Part shown: positions 30,242-40,642 of the stretch, piece by piece
Numbering within the stretch: the stretch's first letter is position 1
How the letters are laid out: every line of letters begins with the position of its first letter
Assembly: GCF_025665335.1 (NCBI RefSeq)
Contig: NZ_CP106869.1
Span: 584,501-648,500 of the forward strand
Direction: 5' to 3'
From: Xanthomonas sp. AM6
GTDB taxonomy: Bacteria; Pseudomonadota; Gammaproteobacteria; Xanthomonadales; Xanthomonadaceae
DNA length: 64,000 bases
Made by a program: the position numbers and the translations under genes
Notes under the pieces: generated by a model
The model's input: the letters and a program-made list of their open reading frames with translations, nothing else
Database searches by the model: none
Told to the model about the DNA's origin: nothing

Positions 30242-32020
30242 ATGAGCGACAAACCGCTGACCGATGTGACTTTTTCCGCGTTCGAGCTGCAACCGGCGCT
30301 GCTGGCCGGGCTCGAAGGCGCCGGCTTCACCCGCTGTACGCCGATCCAGGCGCTGACCCTGCCGGTGGCCCTGCCGGGCCGCGACGTGGCCGGCCAGGCC
30401 CAGACCGGTACCGGCAAGACCCTGGCGTTCCTGGTGACGGTGATGAACCGCCTGCTCAGCCGCCCGGCGCTGGCCGACCGCAAGCCCGAGGATCCGCGCG
30501 CGCTGATCCTGGCCCCGACCCGCGAACTGGCGATCCAGATCCACAAGGACGCGGTCAAGTTCGGCGCCGACCTCGGCCTGCGCTTCGCGCTGGTCTACGG
30601 CGGCGTGGACTACGACAAGCAGCGCGAGCTGCTGCAGCAGGGCGTGGACGTGATCATCGCCACCCCGGGCCGGCTGATCGACTACGTCAAGCAACATAAA
30701 GTGGTGTCGCTGCACGCCTGCGAGATCTGCGTGCTCGACGAAGCCGACCGCATGTTCGACCTGGGCTTCATCAAGGACATCCGCTTCCTGCTGCGGCGCA
30801 TGCCCGAGCGCGGCACCCGGCAGACGCTGCTGTTCTCGGCCACCCTCAGCCACCGCGTGCTGGAGCTGGCCTACGAGCACATGAACGAGCCGGAAAAGCT
30901 CGTGGTCGAGACCGAGAGCATCACCGCCGCGCGCGTGCGCCAGCGCATCTACTTCCCCTCCGACGAGGAGAAGCTGACCCTGCTGCTGGGCCTGCTGTCG
31001 CGCAGCGAGGGCGCGCGCACCATGGTGTTCGTCAACACCAAGGCGTTCGTCGAGCGCGTGGCGCGTTCGCTGGAGCGCAACGGCTACCGGGTCGGCGTGC
31101 TGTCCGGCGACGTGCCGCAGAAGAAGCGCGAGACCCTGCTCAACCGCTTCCAGAAGGGCCAGTTGGAGATCCTGGTCGCCACCGACGTGGCCGCGCGCGG
31201 CCTGCACATCGATGGCGTCAAGTACGTCTACAACTACGACCTGCCGTTCGACGCCGAGGACTACGTGCACCGCATCGGCCGCACCGCGCGGCTGGGCGAG
31301 GAAGGCGACGCGATCAGCTTCGCCTGCGAACGCTACGCGATGAGCCTGCCGGACATCGAGGCCTACATCGAGCAGAAGATCCCGGTCGAGCCGGTCACCG
31401 CCGAACTGCTGGTGGCGCTGCCGCGCACGCCGCGCGCGGCGGTCGAGGGCGAGGCGGGCGAGGTCGATGCGGATGCCGACGAGAGCATCGGCGACATCTT
31501 CCGCGAAGCGCGCGCGCAGCGCGAGGCCGACGAGCAGCGGCGCGGCGGCGGCAGCCGCGGCAAGCCGGGCGCTGGCCGTAGCGGCCCGGGCGGCGGTGCC
31601 GGCGGCCGTGGCGAATCGCGTGGTGCCGACGGCAAGCCGCGGCGGCCGCGCGCGCCGCGTCCGGCCGAGGGCGATGCCGCGGCTGCGGCGGTCGCGGCGG
31701 CGCCCGTCGCTGCCGCTGCCGAGGCCGTCGGGGCTCCGGTCGCCGCACCCGCGCCGAAGCCGGTGCGCGCGGCCGCCGAGGGCGCACCTGCGGTCGATGG
31801 CGAACGTCCACCGCGCAAGCGCCGGCGCCGCCGTGGCGGCCGTCCGCTGGAAGGCGCCGAGGCTGCTGCCGCGGTCGCGACCAGCGACGCGCCGGCCAAG
31901 CCGGTGCAGGTCAGGGCCGCGCGCCAGGGCGAGCGTGCCGCGGCGCCGGCCGCCGCGGCGAACGATTCGTTCCTGACCCGCCTCGGCCGCAAGCTGCGTT
32001 CGCTGGTCTCCAGCTCCTGA
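30242..32020 (+). CDS. rhlB: ATP-dependent RNA helicase RhlB
   Basis: 592 residues. DEAD-box core: TPIQALTLP, Walker [32 protein letters not shown], and HRIGRTAR, about residues 1-400. The C-terminal ~190 residues are Ala/Pro/Arg/Gly-rich and end [16 protein letters not shown], longer than the E. coli protein (421). RhlB unwinds RNA for the degradosome; the basic tail may bind RNA or RNase E. A second ATG at 30239 lies directly upstream. Divergent from trxA-rho with 201 bases between; TAAACT near 30098 is a possible -10. Confidence 0.92.
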   Translation: MSDKPLTDVTFSAFELQPALLAGLEGAGFTRCTPIQALTLPVALPGRDVAGQAQTGTGKTLAFLVTVMNRLLSRPALADRKPEDPRALILAPTRELAIQIHKDAVKFGADLGLRFALVYGGVDYDKQRELLQQGVDVIIATPGRLIDYVKQHKVVSLHACEICVLDEADRMFDLGFIKDIRFLLRRMPERGTRQTLLFSATLSHRVLELAYEHMNEPEKLVVETESITAARVRQRIYFPSDEEKLTLLLGLLSRSEGARTMVFVNTKAFVERVARSLERNGYRVGVLSGDVPQKKRETLLNRFQKGQLEILVATDVAARGLHIDGVKYVYNYDLPFDAEDYVHRIGRTARLGEEGDAISFACERYAMSLPDIEAYIEQKIPVEPVTAELLVALPRTPRAAVEGEAGEVDADADESIGDIFREARAQREADEQRRGGGSRGKPGAGRSGPGGGAGGRGESRGADGKPRRPRAPRPAEGDAAAAAVAAAPVAAAAEAVGAPVAAPAPKPVRAAAEGAPAVDGERPPRKRRRRRGGRPLEGAEAAAAVATSDAPAKPVQVRAARQGERAAAPAAAANDSFLTRLGRKLRSLVSSS

Positions 32021-32093
32021 TGGACCGACGCTCCACCGTTCGCGGCGCGCGCACGGTGGACGAAAACCCGGGCCGCTCCGGCATAATCGCCGG

Positions 32094-32780
32094 ATGAGCG
32101 TCCTGCGGTTCGACAATGTCAGCAAACAGTACGCCGGTGGCCACGAGGCGCTGGTGGACGTCAGCTTCCAGGTGGAGGAGGGCGAGATGCTGTTCGTCAC
32201 CGGCCACTCCGGGGCGGGCAAGAGCACCTTGCTCAAGCTGATCCACCTCAGCGAGCGCCCCTCGCGCGGCGCGGTGCTGTTCGGCGAGCGCAACCTGCTC
32301 AAGGTGCGCGGGCGGCGCGTGCCGCTGCACCGGCGCGAGGTCGGCGCCGTGTACCAGGACCACCGCCTGCTGATGGACCGCAGCATCGCCGAGAACGTGG
32401 CGCTGCCGCTGATCCTGCGCGGCACCCGCCGCGCCGAGATCGGCAAGCGGGTGCGCTCGGTGCTGGAGCGGATGGGCCTGGGCCATCGCGAGAAGGCGCT
32501 GCCGTCGCAGCTGTCGGCCGGCGAGCAGCAGCGCGTCGGCATCGCCCGGGCGATGGTCGGCGAACCGCGCCTGCTGGTCGCCGACGAGCCGACCGGCAAC
32601 CTCGACCCGACCCTGGCCGCCGAGATCATGCAACTGTTCGCCGAACTGCCGGCGCGCGGCACCAGCGTGCTGGTGGTCAGCCACGACCTGGCGCTGCTCA
32701 AGCAGATGCGCAAGCGCGTGCTGATCCTGGACCACGGCCGCCTGGTCGACGACATCTCCCCGCAGGACCTGGCCGAATGA
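32094..32780 (+). CDS. ftsE: cell division ATP-binding protein FtsE
   Basis: 228 residues, ABC ATPase partner of FtsX, which controls peptidoglycan hydrolases at the septum. Walker A is GHSGAGKST, the signature is [15 protein letters not shown], and Walker B is [13 protein letters not shown]. Its stop codon overlaps the ftsX start in ATGA, giving translational coupling. Confidence 0.96.
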   Translation: MSVLRFDNVSKQYAGGHEALVDVSFQVEEGEMLFVTGHSGAGKSTLLKLIHLSERPSRGAVLFGERNLLKVRGRRVPLHRREVGAVYQDHRLLMDRSIAENVALPLILRGTRRAEIGKRVRSVLERMGLGHREKALPSQLSAGEQQRVGIARAMVGEPRLLVADEPTGNLDPTLAAEIMQLFAELPARGTSVLVVSHDLALLKQMRKRVLILDHGRLVDDISPQDLAE

Positions 32781-33724
32781 GCACCCGCAACGCCGCCGGC
32801 GCCGCCGCGCCCTCGCGCCTGGGCGTGTGGTGGGACCACCACCTGCACAGCATCGTCTACAGCCTCGGCCGGGCGATGCGCAAGCCGTGGGCGACGCTGC
32901 TGACGATGGCGGTGATGGCATTGGCGCTGGCGTTGCCGCTGGGGCTGTCGATCGCGCTGGACAACCTCAAGCACTTCGCCGGCAGCGTGCAGCAATCGCG
33001 CGACATCAACGTGTTCCTGAAGACCGGGGTCGATGCCGCCGCCGCCAATGCGCTGGCCGGGACCCTGCGCGGCCGCGCCGACGTCGCCGCGGTGGCGCTG
33101 CGCACGCCCGAGCAGGGCATGGCCGAACTGCGCGACAGCGCCGGGCTCGGCGAGGCGCTGGACGCGCTCGACGACAACCCGCTGCCGACGCTGCTGGTCG
33201 TCACCCCGGCCGCGGCCGACGACGCGCAGCTGGCGGCCGCGCTGAGCGCGCTGCCGCAGGCCGACCTGGTGCAGCACGACGCGCTGTGGCGCAAGCGCCT
33301 GGACGGCTGGCTGCGCTTCGGCGAGCGCCTGGTGCAGGTGCTGTCGGTGCTGCTCGGCGCCGGCGCGGCGCTGGTGGTCGGCAACACCGTGCGCCTGGAC
33401 ATCCAGTCGCGGCGCGAGGAGATCGGCGTGCTGCAGCTGCTCGGCGCCAGCGACGGTTTCATCCGCCGCCCGTTCCTGTACCTGGGCGCCTGGTACGGCT
33501 TCGGCGCAGGCGTGATGGCGCTGGGCCTGATCGCCGCCTCCGGGCTGGCGCTGGGGCCGCCGCTGGCGGAACTGGCCGACAGCTACGGCAGCCATTTCGC
33601 GCTGCACGGCCTGGATGCCCTGCACTCGGCCTTCGTGCTGCTCGGCACCTTGCTGCTGGGCTGGCTCGGCGCCTGGCTGGTGACCGGCCACTTCCTGCGC
33701 CAGACGCGTCCCACCGACACCTGA
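32777..33724 (+). CDS. ftsX: cell division protein FtsX
   Basis: 315 residues, membrane subunit of the FtsEX complex. One N-terminal membrane helix ([20 protein letters not shown]), a periplasmic domain (about residues 65-170, [20 protein letters not shown]) that recruits hydrolase activators, and three more membrane helices in the second half; the cytoplasmic [16 protein letters not shown] loop contacts FtsE. Four-base overlap with ftsE. Confidence 0.95.
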   Translation: MSTRNAAGAAAPSRLGVWWDHHLHSIVYSLGRAMRKPWATLLTMAVMALALALPLGLSIALDNLKHFAGSVQQSRDINVFLKTGVDAAAANALAGTLRGRADVAAVALRTPEQGMAELRDSAGLGEALDALDDNPLPTLLVVTPAAADDAQLAAALSALPQADLVQHDALWRKRLDGWLRFGERLVQVLSVLLGAGAALVVGNTVRLDIQSRREEIGVLQLLGASDGFIRRPFLYLGAWYGFGAGVMALGLIAASGLALGPPLAELADSYGSHFALHGLDALHSAFVLLGTLLLGWLGAWLVTGHFLRQTRPTDT

Positions 33725-33731
33725 GGCGCGC

Positions 33732-34574
33732 ATGTCCCGGCACGATCTCAAGCACCTGATCAGCGACGCCCCGCGGGTGATGGTGGTCGACGGCTCCAAG
33801 CTGGTGCGCAAGCTGATCGCCGACGTGCTGCACCGCGAACTGCCGGATGTGGAAGTGGTCGGCTGCGCCAGCATCGCCGAGGCGCGCGCGGCGCTGGCGG
33901 CCGGCCCGGTGCACCTGGTCACCACCTCGCTGGCGCTGCCCGACGGCGATGGCCTGGCGCTGGCGCGCAGCGTGCGCGAGGCCGCCGGCCAGGCCTACGT
34001 GCCGGTGATCGTGGTCTCCGGTGACGCCCAGCAGCACCTGGTCGAGCGCCGCTTCACCGAATACGTCACCGACTACTTCGACAAGGCGCTGGGCCACGAG
34101 GCGCTGGCGACCTTCATCCGCGGCTACGTGCAGCCGCAGCCGGTGGCCGGCGCCACCATCCTCTACGTCGAGGACAGCCGCGTGGTGGCCGAGGCGACCA
34201 AGCGCATGCTCGAGCGCCAGGAACTGCACGTGGTGCACGTGCTGACCGCCGAGGACGCGTTCGCGCTGCTCACCGCCGAATCGCTGGGCCGCACCACCCG
34301 TCGCATCGACCTGGTGCTGACCGACGTCACCCTGAAGGGCGAACTCAACGGCCGCGACGTGGTGCAGCGCATCCGCATCGACTTCGCCTACGGCAAGCGG
34401 CGCATGCCGGTGCTGGTGATGACCGGCGACAGCAACCCGCACAACCAGTCCGAACTGCTGCGCGCCGGCGCCAACGACCTGGTGCAAAAGCCGATCGAGG
34501 AGCGCCTGCTGGTCACCAAGGTGCTGTTCCAGCTGCGCCTGGCCAAGCTCAGCGACAACGCCGTGACGTTCTGA
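33732..34574 (+). CDS. tandem receiver-domain protein, first receiver degenerate
   Basis: 280 residues made only of two response-regulator receiver domains. In the second, all key residues are present: Glu147/Asp148 (YVEDSR), the phospho-acceptor Asp198 (VLTDVTL), and the switch Lys in DLVQKP. In the first, the segment that should hold the acceptor Asp reads [13 protein letters not shown], so Ser66 replaces it. There is no DNA-binding or output domain, so it may act by protein contact or as a phosphate relay. It starts 7 bases after ftsX, suggesting a shared transcript. Confidence 0.85.
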   Translation: MSRHDLKHLISDAPRVMVVDGSKLVRKLIADVLHRELPDVEVVGCASIAEARAALAAGPVHLVTTSLALPDGDGLALARSVREAAGQAYVPVIVVSGDAQQHLVERRFTEYVTDYFDKALGHEALATFIRGYVQPQPVAGATILYVEDSRVVAEATKRMLERQELHVVHVLTAEDAFALLTAESLGRTTRRIDLVLTDVTLKGELNGRDVVQRIRIDFAYGKRRMPVLVMTGDSNPHNQSELLRAGANDLVQKPIEERLLVTKVLFQLRLAKLSDNAVTF

Positions 34575-34600
34575 CCATCGACCTGCCGAACCTGCATGAC

Positions 34601-35329
34601 ATGAGTAGCGAAGACGAGACCCGGATCCAGCTGGAACCCTCCTGGAAGGCGCAGGTCGGCGACTGGCTGCTGCGCCCGGAGATGCGCGAACTGGCCACGT
34701 TCCTGCGCCAGCGCAAGGCGGCCGGCGCCCGCATCTTCCCGCCGGGCCGGCAGATCTTCGCCGCGTTCGAGGCCACCCCGTTCGACCGGGTCGAGGTGGT
34801 GATCCTCGGCCAGGACCCGTACCACGGCTACGGCCAGGCGCACGGGCTGTGCTTCTCGGTGCTGCCCGGGGTGCCGGTGCCGCCGTCGCTGCTGAATATC
34901 TACAAGGAGATCGAGGACGACCTGGGCATCCGCCGTCCCGACCACGGCTGCCTGCTGCCATGGGCGCAGCGCGGCGTGCTGCTGCTCAACGCGGTGCTGA
35001 CCGTGGAGGAGGGCCGCGCCGGCGCCCACCAGGGCAAGGGCTGGGAGGGTTTCACCGACCACGTCGTGGAGACCCTCAACCGCGAGCGCGAGGGCCTGGT
35101 GTTCCTGCTATGGGGCAGCTACGCGCAGGCCAAGGGCAAGGTCATCGACACCCGCCGCCACCGCGTGCTGAAGGCGCCGCACCCCTCGCCGCTGTCGGCG
35201 CACCGCGGGTTCCTGGGCTGCAAGCACTTCTCCGCGGCCAACGACTACCTGCGCCGCCGCGGCGCCCAGCCGATCGACTGGAGCCTGCCGCCGCGCGCGG
35301 CGCTGGAAGTGGCGGCGGCCAGCGCCTGA
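34601..35329 (+). CDS. ung: uracil-DNA glycosylase
   Basis: 242 residues of family 1 UDG, which removes uracil from DNA. Water-activating motif [14 protein letters not shown] with Asp72, and the intercalation/base-site motif [13 protein letters not shown] near residue 195. Standard length. It follows the receiver protein after 26 bases. Confidence 0.96.
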   Translation: MSSEDETRIQLEPSWKAQVGDWLLRPEMRELATFLRQRKAAGARIFPPGRQIFAAFEATPFDRVEVVILGQDPYHGYGQAHGLCFSVLPGVPVPPSLLNIYKEIEDDLGIRRPDHGCLLPWAQRGVLLLNAVLTVEEGRAGAHQGKGWEGFTDHVVETLNREREGLVFLLWGSYAQAKGKVIDTRRHRVLKAPHPSPLSAHRGFLGCKHFSAANDYLRRRGAQPIDWSLPPRAALEVAAASA

Positions 35330-35550
35330 ACCGCGGTTCGACGGCCTCGTTCGACCCTCGCCGGATGTACGGAAATTTCGCAGGCCGGATGCTAGGTTTG
35401 GCGCTCGTAACCGGTTACGTCTGCTTCCCCACAGCGTTCCAGTGGTCTCCGTCACAGTCCCATTCCTGATTCGAGTGTTCCATCAGCGGAACGCAGGAAC
35501 TTTTTACTGTACCCAGCAGTCCAATTAGTTGACTGCTAAGATGAGCCCCT
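35330..35550 (+). promoter_or_regulatory. rpoH upstream region with palindromes and a start-proximal hairpin
   Basis: A perfect 14-base palindrome CGTAACCGGTTACG occupies 35406-35419. A second inverted pair, GTTCC/GGAAC, lies at 35477-35481 and 35488-35492. An AGCAGTC/GACTGCT pair at 35515-35521 and 35531-35537 ends 13 bases before the rpoH ATG and could hide the ribosome site. These fit operator or leader-RNA control of the heat-shock sigma factor, but no promoter box is certain. Confidence 0.5.
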
Positions 35551-36429
<879 letters not shown>

Positions 36430-36483
36430 TCGATCCCGCCGACGCCCGCGGTTCATGCGGGCGGTCAGGTGCAGCGAAGCAAG

Positions 36484-36507
36484 AAGGCCCGGTTTTCCGG
36501 GCCTTTT
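36484..36507 (+). terminator. rho-independent terminator of rpoH
   Basis: AAGGCCCGG at 36484-36492 pairs with 36497-36505 over TTTT, and T bases follow. It lies 55 bases after rpoH. A smaller hairpin GCCCGCGGTTCATGCGGGC precedes it at 36444. Confidence 0.85.
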
Positions 36508-36694
36508 CGTTGGTGGGACGGCCGGGCTTGCGGACAGCGTTCGCGCAGTCGGGTGGTGCGGCCGGATCCGGCCAGGATCCGCATCGCGATCGCTCCGCGA
36601 CTGCCGCCAACTTCGCGAAGCTGCGGCACTTCTCTCGGAGCAAGCGGGAGCGCCGAGCATCGCGATGCGCGCGCCACCATCGCCATCGCCGCGC

Positions 36695-37333
36695 TCACGG
36701 CTCCGGCGGGCGCGCCACCGGCAGGTGCCAGCCGTAGCGGATCGCCATGAAGCGCAGGCCGAAGCACAGCGTGGCGCCGACCGCCAATCCCCATGGCTGC
36801 GGCAACTGCAGCGCGTGCGCCGCGGCGACCACGCCGCCGCCGAGCAGCGCGGCCACCGCGTACAGCTCGGCCTGCAGCACCACCGGCGTGCGCGCCACCA
36901 GCAGGTCGCGGACGATGCCGCCGCCGATGCCGCTGAGCATGCCGAGCAGGGTCGCGCTGAGCGGGCCCAGGCCGAACGCCAGCGCCTTGCTGGTGCCGTA
37001 CACCGCGAACAGCGCCAGGCCGAGCGCGTCGAAGATCTGCACCGGGTTGCGCAGGCGTTCGACCGTGTTGTGGCTGTAGAAGGTCAGCAGCCCGGCCAGG
37101 CAGGCCACGCCGAGGTAGCGCGCGTCGCCGAGCGCGGCCGGCGGGGTGGCGCCGATCAGCACGTCGCGGGCGATGCCGCCGGACACCGCGGCCGCGCACG
37201 ACAGCACCAGCACGCCGAACAGGTCCAGGCGGTGGCGCACGCCGACGGTGGCGCCGCTGATCGCGAACACGAAGGTGCCGAGCAGGTCGAGCAGGAACAG
37301 GAAGGTCGCCAAGACGGCACTGCGCAGCGGCAA
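36695..37333 (-). CDS. TRIC-type trimeric cation channel family protein (YadS/UPF0126)
   Basis: 212 residues with seven likely membrane helices and a twice-repeated GG-containing motif (AVSGGIARDVLIGATPP and GIGGGIVRDLLVARTPV), the hallmark of UPF0126/TRIC channels. Members conduct monovalent cations; the physiological role is unclear. Only TTG at 37333 offers a start without cutting into the first helix, and no Shine-Dalgarno sequence is evident, so the start is uncertain. Confidence 0.85.
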   Translation of the reverse strand: MPLRSAVLATFLFLLDLLGTFVFAISGATVGVRHRLDLFGVLVLSCAAAVSGGIARDVLIGATPPAALGDARYLGVACLAGLLTFYSHNTVERLRNPVQIFDALGLALFAVYGTSKALAFGLGPLSATLLGMLSGIGGGIVRDLLVARTPVVLQAELYAVAALLGGGVVAAAHALQLPQPWGLAVGATLCFGLRFMAIRYGWHLPVARPPEP

Positions 37334-37367
37334 GGGGCGGCTAGGATCGCAGCCGCGCCGCGGGGTG

Positions 37368-38690
37368 TCACGCGGCCGGCGGCGGCTGCGGCGGCTGCGG
37401 CGGCGCGGTCGGCGCAGGTGGTGCCGGATCGCGTTCGTCGTCGCCGAGGATGATCCGCGCCGCGCGCTGGTAGCTCCAGTACGCCCAGGCCCAGTTGAGC
37501 AGCACCACCAGGCGGTTGCGGAAGCCGATCAGGAAGAACACGTGCGCGGCCAGCCAGAACCACCAGGCCAGCAGGCCCGACAGTTGCAGGCGGCCCAGGT
37601 GCACGATCGCGGCCATGCGCCCGATGGTGGCCAGGTTGCCGTAGTCGGCATAGCGGAACGGCGCGTCGCCGCGCTCGCCGCGCAGCCGTCGCAGCAGATT
37701 TTCGGCGACGTGCCGGCCCATCTGCTTGGCCGCCGGCGCCACCCCGGGCACCGGCTTGCCGTCGGCCTGCTGCAGGGCGGCCAGGTCGCCGGCGACGAAC
37801 ACCTCCGGATGCCCGGGGATGCTCAGGTCCGGCTGCACCTGCACGCGGCCGCTGCGGTCCAGCGGCACCTCCAGGGTCCGCGCCAGCGGCGAGGCGGCCA
37901 CGCCGGCGGCCCACACCACGGTGCGCGCGGGCACGAAGGTGCTGCCCAGCCGATAGCCGCTGGCGTCGATGTCGGCGACCGGCACTCCGGTCAGCACTTC
38001 CACGCCGAGCTTTTCCAATTGCCGTTGCGCCTTGGCCGACAGCCGCTCCGGGAACGAGGCCAGCACCCGCGGGCCGGCTTCGATCAGCCGCACCTTGGCC
38101 AGCGCCGGGTCGATGTGGCGGAATTCGTGCTTGAGCGTGTGCCGTGCGATCTCGGCCAGGGTGCCGGCCAGTTCCACCCCGGTCGGGCCGCCGCCGACGA
38201 TGGCGAAGCTGAGCCAGGCCGCGCGCGCGGCGGGGTCGGTCTCGGCCTCGGCGCGCTCGAACGCCAGCAGCAGGTGGCGGCGCAGGTGCAGCGCATCGTC
38301 CAGGGTCTTCAGGCCGGGCGCGTGCCTGGCCCATTCGTCGTGGCCGAAGTAGGCATGGGTGGCGCCGGTGGCGACCAGCAGGTAGTCGTAGTCGAGCGTC
38401 TCGCCGCCGGCCAGCTGCACCTGCCGCGCCTGCTTGTCCAGACGCACGACCTCGCCCAGGCGCACTTCCACGTTGTCCTGCCTGCGCAGGATCTGCCGCA
38501 GCGGCGCGGCGATGTCCGGCGAGGACAGCCCGGCGGTGGCGACCTGGTACAGCAGCGGCTGGAACAGGTGGTGGTTGCGGCGGTCGATCAGGGTGATGCG
38601 CAGCGGCGCCCTGGCCAGCGCGCGGGTGGCCCACAGCCCGGCGAAACCGCCGCCGACCACGATCAGGTGCGGCACGGGGGCGTCAGCCAT
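37368..38690 (-). CDS. ndh: type II NADH dehydrogenase (NDH-2)
   Basis: 440 residues, a peripheral membrane FAD enzyme that oxidises NADH and reduces quinone without pumping protons. FAD-binding [14 protein letters not shown] is at residues about 13-26 and the NADH-binding [12 protein letters not shown] near 165. The distal FAD segment [12 protein letters not shown] and the quinone-side AAKQMG follow. A C-terminal hydrophobic/amphipathic stretch ([15 protein letters not shown]) would attach it to the membrane, and a Pro-rich tail ends it. ATG at 38690 gives the compact N terminus. Situated just upstream of the TRIC gene on the same strand. Confidence 0.9.
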   Translation of the reverse strand: MADAPVPHLIVVGGGFAGLWATRALARAPLRITLIDRRNHHLFQPLLYQVATAGLSSPDIAAPLRQILRRQDNVEVRLGEVVRLDKQARQVQLAGGETLDYDYLLVATGATHAYFGHDEWARHAPGLKTLDDALHLRRHLLLAFERAEAETDPAARAAWLSFAIVGGGPTGVELAGTLAEIARHTLKHEFRHIDPALAKVRLIEAGPRVLASFPERLSAKAQRQLEKLGVEVLTGVPVADIDASGYRLGSTFVPARTVVWAAGVAASPLARTLEVPLDRSGRVQVQPDLSIPGHPEVFVAGDLAALQQADGKPVPGVAPAAKQMGRHVAENLLRRLRGERGDAPFRYADYGNLATIGRMAAIVHLGRLQLSGLLAWWFWLAAHVFFLIGFRNRLVVLLNWAWAYWSYQRAARIILGDDERDPAPPAPTAPPQPPQPPPAA

Positions 38691-38887
38691 GCGGGATTCC
38701 AAGCGGACGGGAGGGCGAAACGCATGCTGCCGGCGAGGCGGCAGCGACGGCTGCGGCGGCATGCGCGGCGCGCGCCGGGCAACCGGCGCCCTCGCGGCGG
38801 CCGACGCACCATGCAGGAACTGGGGGTTGGAACTGCATGCCCCTATAGTAGCGCGATGGCAGGCGCAGGCAGGGATGCGGGGGGCGC

Positions 38888-40612
38888 ATGGTAATGCGGG
38901 CGACAGCAACGGATCGGCCCCTCGCGGTGCCCGGCGCGGCGGTGCCGTCGCGGTTGGGCGCGCTGCTGTTCGCGGCGAAGGCGCGGGTGCTGCAACTGCG
39001 CCGCGCGCTGCGCGACCTGCGCGGCGGGCCGCGCAGGCACCGCCGCGACGCGGGGTTGCCGATCGCCGAGCAGGCGGTTTCCGAATCGGTCACCGCGCTA
39101 TGGCCCGACACGGAGGAGACCTCGCCGTCGCTGGTCGCCGGCAAGATCCACAACCTGCGCCTGGCCGCGCGCCTGCTGCACGGGGTCGAAGTGCCGGCCG
39201 GCGCGACTTTCAGCTTCTGGCGGCAACTGGGCCGGGCCACGCGCCGGCGCGGCTTCGCCGCCGGGCGCGAACTGCGCGAAGGCTGCCTGGTGCCGTCGAT
39301 CGGCGGCGGCCTGTGCCAGCTGTCCAACGCGATCTACGACGCGGCGCTGCGCCAGGGCCTGGAGATCGTCGAGCGGCACCGGCATACGCAGGTGATCGCC
39401 GGTTCGCTGGCCGAGCGCGATCGCGATGCGGTGGTGTTCTGGAACTACGTCGACCTGCGCCTGCGCGCGGCGTCGGCGTGGCGCCTGGACGTGTGGCTGG
39501 ATGGCGAGGCCCTGCACGTGCGCATCGTCGGCGGCGCGCCGGCCGCCGCGGCGCTGCCGCTGTCGCCGCTGCGGCGCATGCCGGCCGCGACCGCGACCAA
39601 CGACTGCACGCGCTGCGGCCGGGAGCAGTGCCATCGGCATGTGCCGGCGTCCGCGGCGCACGGCCTGCGCCGCACCTGGCTGGTGGACGAGGACTGGCCG
39701 GAATTCGCCGAGGACCGGCGGCGGCGCATGCAGCCGGGCGATCGGGTGCTGGCGCTGCGCCGGCGCAGCCTCGCCGCGGTGCATGCGGCCTTGCTGCAAC
39801 GCTGGTGGCTGCGGCGCGGGCTGCCGTTGCCGCAGGTGCGGCAGCGCGCGCAGCGCATCCGCCTGCGCGCGCTGCAGCGCCGGCTCGGCGCGCAGGATGT
39901 CGACCTGGTGGTGCCGCAGAGCCTGTTGCCGGGCCTGTGGCTGGCCGGCGAACTGCAGGGCCGGCGCTGGGACGCGTGCATGACCGCCTTGCCGATGCAC
40001 CTGCTGCAGGCGCGCCTGGACGCGGCCGCGCAGCGGCATCCCGACAGCGCCACGCTGCGCGATTTCCGCGCCGACCCGCAGCTGGTCGAGGCCGAGCGCG
40101 CGGCCCTGGCGCAGGCACGGCACTGGATCACGCCGCATCGCGAGCTGCTGGCGTTGGCGGGTGGACGCGGCATCGCGCTGGCGTGGCGGCGGCCGCCGTC
40201 GGCGACGGTTGCGCCTTCCAGCGGCGATGGCGGTACGGCGCAGATCCTGCTGGCGGCCTCGGCGCTGGCGCGCAAGGGCGCGTTCGAACTGCGCGAGGCA
40301 TTGCGCGGCCTGCCGGTGCAATTGCTGTTGCCGCCCGGCGCGCAGGAGACGCCGCGGTTCTGGAGCGGCTACGACGTGCGCCGGGTCGCGACGATGGCCG
40401 ACGGCGTGCAGGCGGCCGCGGTGGTGGTGCTGCCGGCCTGGATCGAACAACAGCCGCGCGGCCTGCTGCTGGCGTTGGCGCTGGGCAAGCCGGTGATCGC
40501 CACCGCCGCCTGCGGCCTGGGCACGGACGACGGCACGTGGCAGTGCGTGGACGCCGGCGACAGCGCCGCGCTGCGCGCGCGGCTGCTGCAGGTGCTGGCC
40601 GCGCGCAGTTGA
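38888..40612 (+). CDS. VanW-domain protein with glycosyltransferase-like C terminus
   Basis: 574 residues. A VanW domain spans roughly residues 80-170: NLRLAARLLHGVEVPAGATF, FSFWRQLGRATRRRGFAAGR, and GCLVPSIGGGLCQLSNAIYD with its conserved GGGLCQ. A cysteine cluster NDCTRCGREQCHRH lies near residue 240. The C-terminal ~200 residues end in ALALGKPVIATAACGLGTDD, similar to a family-1 glycosyltransferase donor site. No signal peptide. VanW is linked to glycopeptide resistance operons but its biochemical role is unknown; the joined C-terminal part suggests envelope glycan work. The first ATG (38888) is used; a second ATG follows at 38894. Confidence 0.75.
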   Translation: MVMRATATDRPLAVPGAAVPSRLGALLFAAKARVLQLRRALRDLRGGPRRHRRDAGLPIAEQAVSESVTALWPDTEETSPSLVAGKIHNLRLAARLLHGVEVPAGATFSFWRQLGRATRRRGFAAGRELREGCLVPSIGGGLCQLSNAIYDAALRQGLEIVERHRHTQVIAGSLAERDRDAVVFWNYVDLRLRAASAWRLDVWLDGEALHVRIVGGAPAAAALPLSPLRRMPAATATNDCTRCGREQCHRHVPASAAHGLRRTWLVDEDWPEFAEDRRRRMQPGDRVLALRRRSLAAVHAALLQRWWLRRGLPLPQVRQRAQRIRLRALQRRLGAQDVDLVVPQSLLPGLWLAGELQGRRWDACMTALPMHLLQARLDAAAQRHPDSATLRDFRADPQLVEAERAALAQARHWITPHRELLALAGGRGIALAWRRPPSATVAPSSGDGGTAQILLAASALARKGAFELREALRGLPVQLLLPPGAQETPRFWSGYDVRRVATMADGVQAAAVVVLPAWIEQQPRGLLLALALGKPVIATAACGLGTDDGTWQCVDAGDSAALRARLLQVLAARS

Positions 40613-40642
40613 GCGATGGCGCCGGCGCGCAGGCGGCCGCGC

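Noticed and set aside
29699..33925. 1408-codon open minus frame over trxA, rhlB, ftsEX
   Set aside because: Only its last 113 codons (trxA, GTG start) have homology; the rest is antisense to well-defined genes.
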